Shown here one piece after another: positions 6,002 to 12,570 of a stretch of 32,201 bases of DNA. Each line of letters starts with the position of its first letter. The stretch's first letter is position 1. A model generated the notes under the pieces. That model was not told the origin of the DNA and did not search any database. It saw only the letters and a program-made list of their open reading frames with translations. Source of the DNA: a virus; the IMG/VR virus record IMGVR_UViG_3300020205_001593, positions 1 through 32,201 of that record; one strand, 5' to 3'. Made by a program: the position numbers and the translations under genes.

Positions 6002-6143
6002 CCCCTCACAGCAAGCCACAGTCAGGTCACGGGGGAGAGAGGGGGCAGTCGCTCGGTGGGCGGTGGGGAGACCCCCCCATGGTTAAGTCGGCGCGCCGAG
6101 ACGGTGGGGGGGTAGAGGCGAGGAGCCAAGCACTGCCCAACTG

Positions 6144-6161
6144 CCAAATAGCCCTATTCTG
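6144..6161. promoter_or_regulatory. AATAGCCCTATT operator-like site, copy 1
   Basis: The sequence CCAAATAGCCCTATTCTG contains the perfect palindrome AATAG-CC-CTATT. It ends 2 bp before the TATAAT box of the gene at 6175, so a bound protein would block that promoter. Confidence 0.6.
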
Positions 6162-6162
6162 G

Positions 6163-6168
6163 TATAAT
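6163..6168 (+). promoter_or_regulatory. -10 box, leaderless promoter of gene at 6175
   Basis: TATAAT preceded by TGG (extended -10). It ends 7 nt before the ATG at 6175, so transcription should start at the A of the start codon. No ribosome site is present. Confidence 0.7.
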
Positions 6169-6174
6169 TGCAAT

Positions 6175-6411
6175 ATGACACTTGGGCCGCAATTTAACAT
6201 TGATTACCCATACCCACGACTTCGTGAGGCATATGCCAAACATTGGTCTAAAAACTACGCCCAAATGCTCCAAGGTGAGGGAGAAGTAGTATCCCCTGAA
6301 GAATTACATGAGGATGGCATGGACCAGGCCAAGATGCTGATGGAGAATGCGCTGTACGGTGACGACTATTCTAAAAAATTGCTGTACAAAGGCTTCCAAA
6401 ATAGGCACTAA
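6175..6411 (+). CDS. Small unknown protein, first right-arm gene (78 aa)
   Basis: A 78-residue acidic, helical protein (MTLGPQFNIDYPYPRLREAY at the start; GEVVSPEELHEDGMDQAKML in the middle). The open frame extends far upstream, but the ATG at 6175 is fixed by the TATAAT box placed for leaderless initiation. I do not recognise a family. It is the first plus-strand gene after the control region. Operator-like palindromes lie on both sides of it, so it may be an early product or a regulator. Confidence 0.7.
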   Translation: MTLGPQFNIDYPYPRLREAYAKHWSKNYAQMLQGEGEVVSPEELHEDGMDQAKMLMENALYGDDYSKKLLYKGFQNRH

Positions 6412-6413
6412 GG

Positions 6414-6439
6414 GGGTACTATGCCCAGATGGGGTACCC
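6414..6439. terminator. Hairpin after gene at 6411 (no U tract)
   Basis: GGGTAC (6414-6419) and GTACCC (6434-6439) form a 6-bp stem right after the stop codon, with a G-rich loop. Without a T run it may be a weak terminator or a processing site. Confidence 0.35.
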
Positions 6440-6448
6440 GTAATTCGC

Positions 6449-6464
6449 CCAAATAGCCCTATTC
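6449..6464. promoter_or_regulatory. AATAGCCCTATT operator-like site, copy 2
   Basis: CCAAATAGCCCTATTC with the perfect palindrome. Not next to an obvious -10 box, as expected for an auxiliary site. Confidence 0.55.
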
Positions 6465-6510
6465 CACGAGGAGCGACCCGATAAATGGTAATTTCTCAGG
6501 GGAATGTAAA

Positions 6511-6525
6511 CCAAAAGCCCTATTC
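6511..6525. promoter_or_regulatory. AATAGCCCTATT operator-like site, copy 3
   Basis: CCAAAAGCCCTATTC; one palindrome arm is degenerate. Confidence 0.45.
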
Positions 6526-6538
6526 GCTTAACATTCTC

Positions 6539-6556
6539 CCAAATAGCCTTATTCTG
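6539..6556. promoter_or_regulatory. AATAGCCCTATT operator-like site, copy 4
   Basis: CCAAATAGCCTTATTCTG. It lies 3 bp before the TAAAAT box of the next gene, almost the same geometry as copy 1. Confidence 0.55.
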
Positions 6557-6559
6557 ATG

Positions 6560-6565
6560 TAAAAT
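6560..6565 (+). promoter_or_regulatory. -10 box, leaderless promoter of gene at 6572
   Basis: TAAAAT ending 7 nt before the ATG, the same spacing as at 6163-6175. No ribosome site. Confidence 0.65.
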
Positions 6566-6571
6566 AAGTAC

Positions 6572-7045
6572 ATGGCTCCTAAAATCGTATATCACGGCAC
6601 TTTTGAGTCCCAACCACCGCATGAGTACAATCAAGACACCTTTCATGCAGGTACACGAAAGGCTGCAGAGGAACGCCTAGACGAGGCAGAGGAATCTGGT
6701 GGCATTGCCACCATGCATGCCTATGAGATATCCGATACTGCGCCTACTTCCCGCAGGAAAACTTGGGCAGACCCATACGCAAACAGCGATAATGTTGTCC
6801 CTGAGCATAAAACTAATCGTATTTACCCATACACAAATGAGGTGGAAGACAGTGGCTCTACTTCTTATGTTATTCCTAACCAATTTGTCGGCAGGCATGT
6901 AAAACACCTCGGCCCACAGTTCCAAGAACTGCGTGGGGAAGACGGAAAAACGATTGCCAATGCCATGTCCACCATGTTGGGCGGTAAATACTACGACAGA
7001 ACCGCATATGAGCCTGCTGATGAGGAGTATGGTGATGGCATCTAA
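6572..7045 (+). CDS. HGT-motif protein, paralogue 1 (possible ADP-ribosyltransferase fold)
   Basis: A 157-residue protein beginning MAPKIVYHGT. The HGT at residues 8-10, preceded by hydrophobics, followed by FHAGTRKAAEERL (24-36), recalls the first two motifs of PARP-like ADP-ribosyltransferases. That is a motif-level resemblance only, and I cannot place the third (Glu) motif. The rest has HAYEIS, RIYPY and SYVIPNQFVGRHVKHLG blocks. It is clearly paralogous to the next gene. Its last 20 or so residues (KYYDRTAYEPADEEY) are instead shared with the end of the third gene, so the tail is modular. Translation is probably leaderless. Function unknown. Confidence 0.8.
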   Translation: MAPKIVYHGTFESQPPHEYNQDTFHAGTRKAAEERLDEAEESGGIATMHAYEISDTAPTSRRKTWADPYANSDNVVPEHKTNRIYPYTNEVEDSGSTSYVIPNQFVGRHVKHLGPQFQELRGEDGKTIANAMSTMLGGKYYDRTAYEPADEEYGDGI

Positions 7046-7493
7046 GATCGTATATCACGGCACCCTGAGTGAGGAAGCACCTCATGAGCATGGCTATCCC
7101 TTCCACGCTGGGACCCTACGCGCCGCTGATGACCGACTAGAAGACGAAATATCACACGGTGTTGACTGGAGTGAGGTGGGTAGGGGTGTTTCTTCTATCC
7201 ATGCCTACGAAATCAGTGATGGCGCTCCCACATCTCGCAGGACATGGCAGGACCCCATGTTTGGTGAGGATGAAAATCAGTTAGTACCCGAGCATAAAGA
7301 GAACCGTATCTACCCATATAAGAATGATCGGGAGGATCGTGGCTCCACCTCTTATGTCATTCCTAGTCATTTTGTGGGTAAGCATGTAAAACACCTCGGT
7401 GTGCAGTTCCAGCAACTAGTCAACCCCTATGACGGTCGTGATACGGATGTCTTTAACGCCATGTCCACCATGTTGGGTGGTAAACGAGAATGA
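7035..7493 (+). CDS. HGT-motif protein, paralogue 2
   Basis: A 152-residue paralogue of the preceding gene, starting MASKIVYHGT. Aligned blocks: HAGTLRAADDRLEDE, HAYEISDGAPTSRR, VPEHKENRIYPYKN, GSTSYVIPSHFVGKHVKHLG and NAMSTMLGGK. It lacks the KYYDRT tail of paralogue 1, ending right after LGGKRE. The start at 7035 overlaps the upstream stop by 11 bases and follows GAGGAG by 7 bases; an ATG two codons earlier is possible. Tandem duplication with divergence suggests related but distinct targets. The ADP-ribosyltransferase idea applies here with the same caution. Confidence 0.8.
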   Translation: MASKIVYHGTLSEEAPHEHGYPFHAGTLRAADDRLEDEISHGVDWSEVGRGVSSIHAYEISDGAPTSRRTWQDPMFGEDENQLVPEHKENRIYPYKNDREDRGSTSYVIPSHFVGKHVKHLGVQFQQLVNPYDGRDTDVFNAMSTMLGGKRE

Positions 7494-7891
7494 ACCCAAT
7501 GCGCCACATGAGTACCCAATTTCATGTTATTCATGAAAAAATGGGCAAGGGTTCACATAAGTTGACCCTATCTAACCCCGACAGTTCCCATTTGGCGACG
7601 GTCACATATGATCATCACAACGATCCGTTGATGGACCCAACATCGCGCATTGAGGTTGATTACCTAAAGAGTCACCGTGAGGGGCAGGGCCACGGTCAGG
7701 CACTCATGCAGCACCTGTATGACCGCTACCCCAAGTCATTTATTGACTGGGGACGCACTATCCACCCAGCCTCCACACATATGGCTGGAAAATTTGAGGA
7801 TAAGTATTATGACCGAACTGCCTACGAGCCTGATGATGACGAATACATCTCGGGGACAGAGGGTATGTACTCAGGAAGACCTGGTGACTGA
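7490..7891 (+). CDS. GNAT-like N-acetyltransferase-fold protein
   Basis: A 133-residue protein. The segment IEVDYLKSHREGQGHGQALM (about 54-73) matches GNAT motif A: a beta strand, then R/Q-x-x-G-x-G/A that binds the acetyl-CoA pyrophosphate, then a helix. It is followed by a strand and helix as in motif B. A short N-terminal sheet (TLSNPDSSHLATVTYDH) fits the fold. The last part, KYYDRTAYEPDDDEY, is nearly identical to the tail of the first HGT-motif gene. It overlaps the preceding gene by ATGA, implying coupled translation. Substrate unknown. Confidence 0.72.
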   Translation: MNPMRHMSTQFHVIHEKMGKGSHKLTLSNPDSSHLATVTYDHHNDPLMDPTSRIEVDYLKSHREGQGHGQALMQHLYDRYPKSFIDWGRTIHPASTHMAGKFEDKYYDRTAYEPDDDEYISGTEGMYSGRPGD

Positions 7892-8259
7892 TGGCTACTG
7901 CTAAACAACTTTGGAATCAAACATATGTACAAGGGATGTCAGAACATACCGAATCTTCTTTAGATACGGTATATAACCGTTTGTCACAGCGTCCCATCAA
8001 GTACCCAACCGACTGTGGTGTAATGTGTCGCCGTATACACAACCACCTTTCTACTATGGGTGTTAAGTCTCATATCCTGTCTGGACAATTTATTGGTGGG
8101 TATAACCATAATCCTGACAGTGTAGAACCACCACTTAGCCGTGAACACATATGGCTTAAAGTAGATAACAACATCATTGACCCAACTGCAAGTCAATACA
8201 ACCACCATGTTGATGAGTTTAAACCAGAGCATTATAAAGAGTATGAGGCTGGTGACTGA
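7891..8259 (+). CDS. Papain/transglutaminase-like cysteine hydrolase candidate
   Basis: A 122-residue protein with the order Cys, His, Asp expected for a papain/transglutaminase-type fold: DCGVMC at 41-46 (C42 or C46 as nucleophile), EHIWLKV at 85-91 (H86) and IIDPTASQY at 95-103 (D97). The DPTA-x-Q signature after the His strand is common in small Cys-protease-like proteins of phages and bacteria. No signal peptide, so it would act in the host cytoplasm unless packaged. Its ATG overlaps the preceding stop by one base (TGATG). Activity is inferred from motif order. Confidence 0.62.
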   Translation: MATAKQLWNQTYVQGMSEHTESSLDTVYNRLSQRPIKYPTDCGVMCRRIHNHLSTMGVKSHILSGQFIGGYNHNPDSVEPPLSREHIWLKVDNNIIDPTASQYNHHVDEFKPEHYKEYEAGD

Positions 8260-8745
8260 ATGAGACGACACCTCGGTAAGCAATTTACCAAATTAACTAG
8301 AAATCCTGGCGATAACCCCGAACAGTTGCAGATGTTCATGCGACCACATGAGATTCTGAGCAAACTCTACGGCTTTGCCGATGACACGCAGAACTACGAT
8401 TTTGGTGACGATGAGGACTTTGGCGACCCCATCACCCCAAAAGATTACCCCGACAGTCAACTACACGAAGATAAACTTCAAGAGGCTAAAGATTCTGGGC
8501 TGCACGACAGTATTGAGACTGAAGGCATCAGGAACCACATCGTCCTACAAACAAGTCCACACACAACACAGTTCCGCATGGGTAATGGTCACCACCGACT
8601 CTCAGTCGCCTTAGACTTAGAGAGCAAGGGTCGTCAGGTACACATCCCAGTTATCCATGACAGTGACATAATGCATGACACCTACGATGAATACAAAACA
8701 CGCTACGGGAGACCTAACCGCCCTGAATGGGACTGGGCTGAGTAA
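8260..8745 (+). CDS. ParB/sulfiredoxin-like domain protein
   Basis: A 161-residue protein. GLHDSIETEGIRNHIVLQ (80-97) followed by FRMGNGHHRLSVALDL (105-120) is the ParB/Srx nuclease-like core, in which the G-x-G-H-H-R loop binds nucleotide. Related phage proteins have been implicated in DNA binding, nuclease or CTP/ATP hydrolysis; the specific role here is unknown. The N-terminus carries EQLQMFMRPHEILSKLYG, matching EQLVMF blocks in three downstream paralogues. An acidic linker (DFGDDEDFGD) separates the two parts. It begins directly after the preceding stop codon. Confidence 0.82.
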   Translation: MRRHLGKQFTKLTRNPGDNPEQLQMFMRPHEILSKLYGFADDTQNYDFGDDEDFGDPITPKDYPDSQLHEDKLQEAKDSGLHDSIETEGIRNHIVLQTSPHTTQFRMGNGHHRLSVALDLESKGRQVHIPVIHDSDIMHDTYDEYKTRYGRPNRPEWDWAE

Positions 8746-8747
8746 GG

Positions 8748-8753
8748 TATAAT
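8748..8753 (+). promoter_or_regulatory. -10 box upstream of gene at 8784
   Basis: GGTATAAT followed by AAGTA; predicted start near 8760 gives a short leader containing AAGGAG (8772-8777). Confidence 0.6.
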
Positions 8754-8783
8754 AAGTAAGCATTACCCGATAAGGAGCCTCTC

Positions 8784-9161
8784 ATGGTTATGAAAAAAGC
8801 AATTGCAAAGCGTCCAGCACATATGTCCGAACAGTTCCAGCCTAAGGGTCGTTCTGAACTACCCCGCTTGAGTGCAGCCCTCGCCTCATACTTGGACGAT
8901 TCGCGAGAGGAACACCAAGCAGAGTTTGGTGACGACGACGACTACGACGACCCGAACAACGGTCAGGCTGAAGAAGAATTCCGCATGGCGCACTCCATCG
9001 CAGAACCATACCGCAACGATAAAGGCTCAGACATTGAGGACTCCGTGGATCAGAATGATGCAGAGGAAATGCTTCTGAACTACCGTCAGCGCCGTGACTC
9101 AGGTCAGAACCAACCGTCCCAACGCGAAGACATCCGTACCGCTTACCAGTTATACCGCTAA
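8784..9161 (+). CDS. Acidic unknown protein (125 aa)
   Basis: A 125-residue protein I do not recognise. A basic N-terminus (MVMKKAIAKRPAHMSEQF) is followed by a very acidic stretch (EFGDDDDYDDP, near 50-60) and a charged helical end rich in Gln and Arg. MSEQFQPKG echoes the QF/QL pattern seen in neighbours. AAGGAG lies 6 bases before the ATG, and a TATAAT promoter is present. Probably a cytoplasmic phage accessory protein. Confidence 0.78.
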   Translation: MVMKKAIAKRPAHMSEQFQPKGRSELPRLSAALASYLDDSREEHQAEFGDDDDYDDPNNGQAEEEFRMAHSIAEPYRNDKGSDIEDSVDQNDAEEMLLNYRQRRDSGQNQPSQREDIRTAYQLYR

Positions 9162-9171
9162 GGAGATAATA

Positions 9172-9399
9172 ATGGCCTCTAGAAAGAAATCTGACCCATA
9201 TGATATTGGTGCCATGATACTTGGTGGCGTTAGGCAGGCACAGGGTATGATGCCACGCACCACACCCAGCCGTGCCAGTAGAGTCATCGCTGCGCCCCAA
9301 GAAGAGGAATACGACGATAGTTGTAGCACCTGCGGCGCTAACGACATGGACTGCGAATGCAGTGACGGATACATGCGGAGGGGACTCAGGTCCCTGTGA
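9172..9399 (+). CDS. Small Cys-cluster protein (75 aa)
   Basis: A 75-residue protein from the ATG at 9172, preceded by AAGGAG; a longer frame upstream is a shadow of the previous gene. The basic N-terminus is followed by a Met/Gly-rich helix. A C-terminal cluster CSTCGANDMDCEC offers four cysteines in a C-x2-C-x6-C-x-C pattern that could bind zinc. It overlaps the next gene by four bases. Confidence 0.75.
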   Translation: MASRKKSDPYDIGAMILGGVRQAQGMMPRTTPSRASRVIAAPQEEEYDDSCSTCGANDMDCECSDGYMRRGLRSL

Positions 9400-9656
9400 C
9401 TCTTAATCCCAGGCAATTCACCACAGTTCTTGGTGAAAAACTAAAAGTAATGCGAAACCATCCTGACGCTGAAGATGAGGATTGGTTTCTTAGTCATAAG
9501 ACTATGGATAACTATGGCATTGAAAGCGTGGATCGTGGACCCCGTGATGTGTCTGCGCCCTCTGGTGAGGCCATTGAGACTGCTGAAAGCCTCAGGCATG
9601 CCGTACAGATCATTCAACAGCACCGCTCACGCCAGCAACCTCCCGCTGAGCAGTAA
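9396..9656 (+). CDS. Small unknown helical protein (86 aa)
   Basis: An 86-residue protein starting at GTG (9396) in a GTGA overlap with the preceding stop. GGAGGGG upstream supports initiation. The sequence is helical and charged, with EAIETAESLRHAVQIIQQHR near the end resembling a coiled coil, then a Pro/Gln tail. No family recognised. Confidence 0.75.
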   Translation: MTLNPRQFTTVLGEKLKVMRNHPDAEDEDWFLSHKTMDNYGIESVDRGPRDVSAPSGEAIETAESLRHAVQIIQQHRSRQQPPAEQ

Positions 9657-9673
9657 AAATTCGCCGTTTAATC

Positions 9674-9802
9674 ATGTCTGATGATAAATGCGATACCTCC
9701 ACACAGTGTGTCTACTGCGGTGGTGAGATGCGTCCAGAGCATGCACACTATAAGTGTGTTGATTGTGGGCAGAGGGATGCCTGTTGTGAGGGCGTGTACT
9801 AA
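9674..9802 (+). CDS. Zinc-ribbon mini-protein (42 aa)
   Basis: A 42-residue protein: CVYCGGEMRPEHAHYKCVDC supplies two C-x2-C knuckles, followed by GQRDACCEG. The spacing is that of a zinc ribbon. I recall closely similar Cys-rich mini-proteins in cyanophages and other tailed phages, of unknown function. The four knuckle cysteines make a chance ORF unlikely even though the ribosome site is weak. Confidence 0.78.
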   Translation: MSDDKCDTSTQCVYCGGEMRPEHAHYKCVDCGQRDACCEGVY

Positions 9803-9812
9803 CTATTTAAGG

Positions 9813-9818
9813 TAAAAT
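9813..9818 (+). promoter_or_regulatory. -10 box, leaderless promoter of gene at 9826
   Basis: GGTAAAAT ends 8 nt before the ATG at 9826; no ribosome site. Confidence 0.6.
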
Positions 9819-9825
9819 AGGTTCT

Positions 9826-10383
9826 ATGGTACAGAAACTAAACATGATTGATTGGTCTGAGTTAACGGACCGCAATGAAGTATCTGTCCATAAACACAGC
9901 CCCGCCTCTAAAGAGCAAGGCTTCCCGATCTTCTCAGTTGGTGGCAAAGTAAGAAATGCTGCTGGTGTACTAAAAGAGGGTGTGCTTGGTCATACCACCG
10001 CTGGTCAACTGGCCCAGCCGCACATTCAGTATGACAAGTTTCAATTAGAGCAAGCCATTAATAATAGTGGTTCTAAGACCCGCAATATGTTTCTTAAGGG
10101 CAGGCCAGTGGGAGACCTTGAGGGTGAAGACATCCCAGTTGAATTCCGTGGTAAGGGTGCCGTTATCTTAAATAATCAAAAAATCTTTGATATCCCCACT
10201 AGACCAGGACTCGTGCGCCTACGGGAGAAGGTTCCTAGTACTGGGAAGTATCAGATGGGTAAAGAATTTATGGGGACCCAAGTAATTGGACCAAACACAA
10301 ATCTGCGATCACATGTATTTGCTGATGGCGTACGCTTCGGCGCCCACGGTGTGAGTGCCATTAGACCTAGGGAGGATCGCTGA
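9826..10383 (+). CDS. Unknown phage protein (185 aa)
   Basis: A 185-residue soluble protein, not recognised. It reads as mixed alpha/beta with Gly-rich turns (FSVGGKVRNAAGVLKEGVLG; VEFRGKGAVILNNQKIFDIP; RLREKVPSTGKYQMGKEFMG). Basic residues are spread along it, and there is no membrane segment. The start is set by a leaderless -10 box. Its stop overlaps the next ATG by one base, so it heads the operon carrying the three tandem paralogues. Confidence 0.8.
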   Translation: MVQKLNMIDWSELTDRNEVSVHKHSPASKEQGFPIFSVGGKVRNAAGVLKEGVLGHTTAGQLAQPHIQYDKFQLEQAINNSGSKTRNMFLKGRPVGDLEGEDIPVEFRGKGAVILNNQKIFDIPTRPGLVRLREKVPSTGKYQMGKEFMGTQVIGPNTNLRSHVFADGVRFGAHGVSAIRPREDR

Positions 10384-11120
10384 TGGGGTCTAACCGCCTA
10401 CAGTACTTTAGGTACGCGTATGGCGTTTCTGGACCTTCTGGGATGCCATCTGACTACTCTAATATGAATCCTGATGCTTCCCATACTTATACTGCTGTTG
10501 ATGAGAATGGAAAAGTGCATTCCACTGTAGATGTCAGCCATAGTGCAGGTCATTCATTTGCACAGATGAATATGAATGGTTCATATAATGACCATCCCGT
10601 TGCAGACAGTGGACAAACACAAGACGAAGGGTATGTACCATATGATGCCAGGAGCCACAGAGACGCTGAAGAAAACGAACAGTTAGTTATGTTTGGGATT
10701 AAGCACCACCCAGCGACCAGAAGAATAGAGGGTTTATACTCGCGCGACACACCAACTGGTAAAATTTCCGCTATGAATTTATTAGGAATGATAGATAATG
10801 CCTCAAGAGATACTACTAATCGTGGGGTACTACCATCAAATAGTCTTTCAGAATATAGTTTGCCATTAGTACAAAGATTAAAAGATAGCGGTGCTATTGA
10901 TCGCAACATATCCATACCGAGTAATGGCAACAATGGTGTGACCTTTGATGACGCAGACTACCACCTAGATGCAATGCAGGGAAAACCAGTGCGACCAGGC
11001 GAGGTAAACATTACGCATCGCCTACCTCACGCCCGTACCCGTATCCGTGAGGCAATGGGGAGACCAGTACCAACTATTGAACCCAAAAATGAACAATTAC
11101 AGTTAGAAGGTTTTGAATGA
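10383..11120 (+). CDS. Tandem paralogue family, member 1 (245 aa)
   Basis: First of three adjacent paralogues of about 240 residues, of unknown function. Shared order: a variable N-terminal half with short strands around DENGK; NEQLVMFG (~100); LYSRDTPTGKISAMNLLGM; SLSEYSLPLVQRLKDSGAID; then LPHARTRIREAMGR and the terminal EQLQLEGFE. EQLVMF and the C-terminal EQL motif resemble clamp-binding (QLxLF) or other short linear interaction motifs. GGAGG precedes the ATG, which overlaps the previous stop (TGATG). It is joined to member 2 by ATGA. Confidence 0.82.
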   Translation: MGSNRLQYFRYAYGVSGPSGMPSDYSNMNPDASHTYTAVDENGKVHSTVDVSHSAGHSFAQMNMNGSYNDHPVADSGQTQDEGYVPYDARSHRDAEENEQLVMFGIKHHPATRRIEGLYSRDTPTGKISAMNLLGMIDNASRDTTNRGVLPSNSLSEYSLPLVQRLKDSGAIDRNISIPSNGNNGVTFDDADYHLDAMQGKPVRPGEVNITHRLPHARTRIREAMGRPVPTIEPKNEQLQLEGFE

Positions 11121-11851
11121 CTAGGTATTCACGATACATCCCCGTTGATGATGCGGACAGGACATCTGACTACACCAGAAGTAATAACAACTTTGGTGGT
11201 ATGGACTCTTATTTCGCGCATGATGACGATGGGAAAGCCATCGCTCTGGCTAAAATTGCCCATTATCCCTCCTATCAAACTACACATATGCGTACATACA
11301 ACCCCGATACGGCTACAGAGACAGCCATTGCTGACGGGCAAAGGGCACATGCTTCCGAAGAAGATGGGTACGGTTCTTGGAATGAGGGCATGACGCGCCC
11401 CGCTAAATCTGGTGAACAAATGGTAATGTTTGGGCAGATGCACACAGCACCAAGATCAGAGGTGCATGAGTTGTACGCCCGCGACACACTCGCTGGTAAA
11501 ACAGCCGCTATGACTTTAATGGGTATGGCTGATATTGCATCTACAACAACAACTGGTGAACACCTAAAGCCTTCCAGTAGCCTATCTACACATAGTATAG
11601 CGCTAGTTGATAAGTTACATCAGGCTGGTGCTATTGCTGACAAGGACATGCCAGAAAATATAGATAATAATGGTATTAGTTTTCATTATGCAAACAGGCA
11701 ACTTGATGGGTATCCATACAACAACCAAATTAGACGCCAAGATTTAACTTCACGCATACCTCACGCCCGTGCCCGTATTCGTGAGGCAATGGGTAGGGGT
11801 CCTAAGGCTCAGGCTAGACCCGAGCAACTAAAGTTTGAGGGGTTTGAATGA
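11117..11851 (+). CDS. Tandem paralogue family, member 2 (244 aa)
   Basis: Second paralogue. It starts MTRYSRYIPVDDADRTSDYT and contains YFAHDDDGKAIALAKIAHYP (probable beta hairpin), GEQMVMFGQMHT, LYARDTLAGKTAAMTLMGM, SLSTHSIALVDKLHQAGAIA and IPHARARIREAMGRGPK, and ends EQLKFEGFE. The block order is the same as in members 1 and 3, confirming tandem duplication. The N-terminal DDDGKAIA pattern also appears in member 3. Coupled to both neighbours by ATGA overlaps. Function unknown. Confidence 0.82.
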   Translation: MTRYSRYIPVDDADRTSDYTRSNNNFGGMDSYFAHDDDGKAIALAKIAHYPSYQTTHMRTYNPDTATETAIADGQRAHASEEDGYGSWNEGMTRPAKSGEQMVMFGQMHTAPRSEVHELYARDTLAGKTAAMTLMGMADIASTTTTGEHLKPSSSLSTHSIALVDKLHQAGAIADKDMPENIDNNGISFHYANRQLDGYPYNNQIRRQDLTSRIPHARARIREAMGRGPKAQARPEQLKFEGFE

Positions 11852-12570
11852 CTAGGTATTCTCGCGTCATTAATAATAGTTACCCCACATCAGACAAAGA
11901 TAATAACCCACATCAGGATTATTTAGAATATTTAGCACATGATAGCCAAGGTGAGGCCATTGCAAAACTGGCTGTTCAACACCACCCAGAAATAAACGCT
12001 ATTCAACAAACTGACTTCAAGACAGGAAAACCTGTGGTGGATACTGAGATGACACATACAGATACACCTGTTAATAGTAAAAACTGGGATAGCACTCCCT
12101 ATACAAGACCTGCTGAATCTGGTGAACAGTTAGTTATGTTTGGGCATAGAAATGTCCCAGCAAAAAGAATAGCGTCCGTCTTGTATTCTAAAGACACACT
12201 CGCTGGTAAAGTTTCCGCTATGAACTTACTTGGTATGGCAGATAATGCATCTGTTGAGGCAACTGGTAAGAACTTAGTACCTGATGGTAATCTTTCCCCA
12301 CATAGTGGTGGATTAGTTGACCGATTACGCGCAACAGGACATATCCCTGCTGAGGACATGCCTAGTCGTAGGTCATCAAATGATCAAAGTTTTTCAAATA
12401 GTGATGAGGTTTTAAGAAATAGATATATGAGTGGTTATTCAACCAACGCCGCAGAGAGTTTGGAAGATGTGTCTTCCCGAATACCTGCCGCCCGTACCCG
12501 TATACGGGACCTACTTGGAAGAACTAAAAAAGGTGAGGAACATACACAAATGAGTCTGTGGGATGACTGA
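11848..12570 (+). CDS. Tandem paralogue family, member 3 (240 aa)
   Basis: Third paralogue: MTRYSRVINNSYPTSDKDNN, then YLAHDSQGEAIAKLAVQHHP, GEQLVMFGHRNVPAKR, LYSKDTLAGKVSAMNLLGM, NLSPHSGGLVDRLRATGHIP and IPAARTRIRDLLGRTKK. Its C-terminus differs: HTQMSLWDD replaces the EQLxxEGFE ending, still a Q-hydrophobic-x-hydrophobic-aromatic pattern. Its 3' end overlaps the next gene by 8 bases. Retention of all three copies suggests each has a use, possibly against different host partners. Confidence 0.82.
   Translation: MTRYSRVINNSYPTSDKDNNPHQDYLEYLAHDSQGEAIAKLAVQHHPEINAIQQTDFKTGKPVVDTEMTHTDTPVNSKNWDSTPYTRPAESGEQLVMFGHRNVPAKRIASVLYSKDTLAGKVSAMNLLGMADNASVEATGKNLVPDGNLSPHSGGLVDRLRATGHIPAEDMPSRRSSNDQSFSNSDEVLRNRYMSGYSTNAAESLEDVSSRIPAARTRIRDLLGRTKKGEEHTQMSLWDD

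Larger units (their letters stand above)
5371..6143. other. Candidate replication origin / control region
   Basis: A stretch largely without genes. It contains an AT-rich run (about 5465-5505), a perfect DnaA box (5758-5766), the palindrome GTTATG-T-CATAAC (5734-5746), hairpins at 5780-5801 and 5807-5826, a duplicated ~55-bp element (5843-5897 and 5947-6001) and a four-half-site dyad (5914-5944). A 12-bp palindrome TCGGCGCGCCGA lies at 6088-6099, and G-rich tracts fill 6030-6120. An AT-rich run plus DnaA box plus iterated elements is the classic make-up of a replication origin. A regulatory switch region between divergent arms is the alternative. One tiny ORF (5565-5660) is listed separately. 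Confidence 0.5.

Noticed and set aside
4980-6140. Search for tRNA or tmRNA in the non-coding region
   Set aside because: No T-loop consensus (GTTCRANNC) with matching acceptor and anticodon stems could be found by eye.
6471-6565. 25-codon ORF between operator-like sites (start near 6486)
   Set aside because: Very short, overlaps promoter and operator sequence; ribosome-site spacing is too long.
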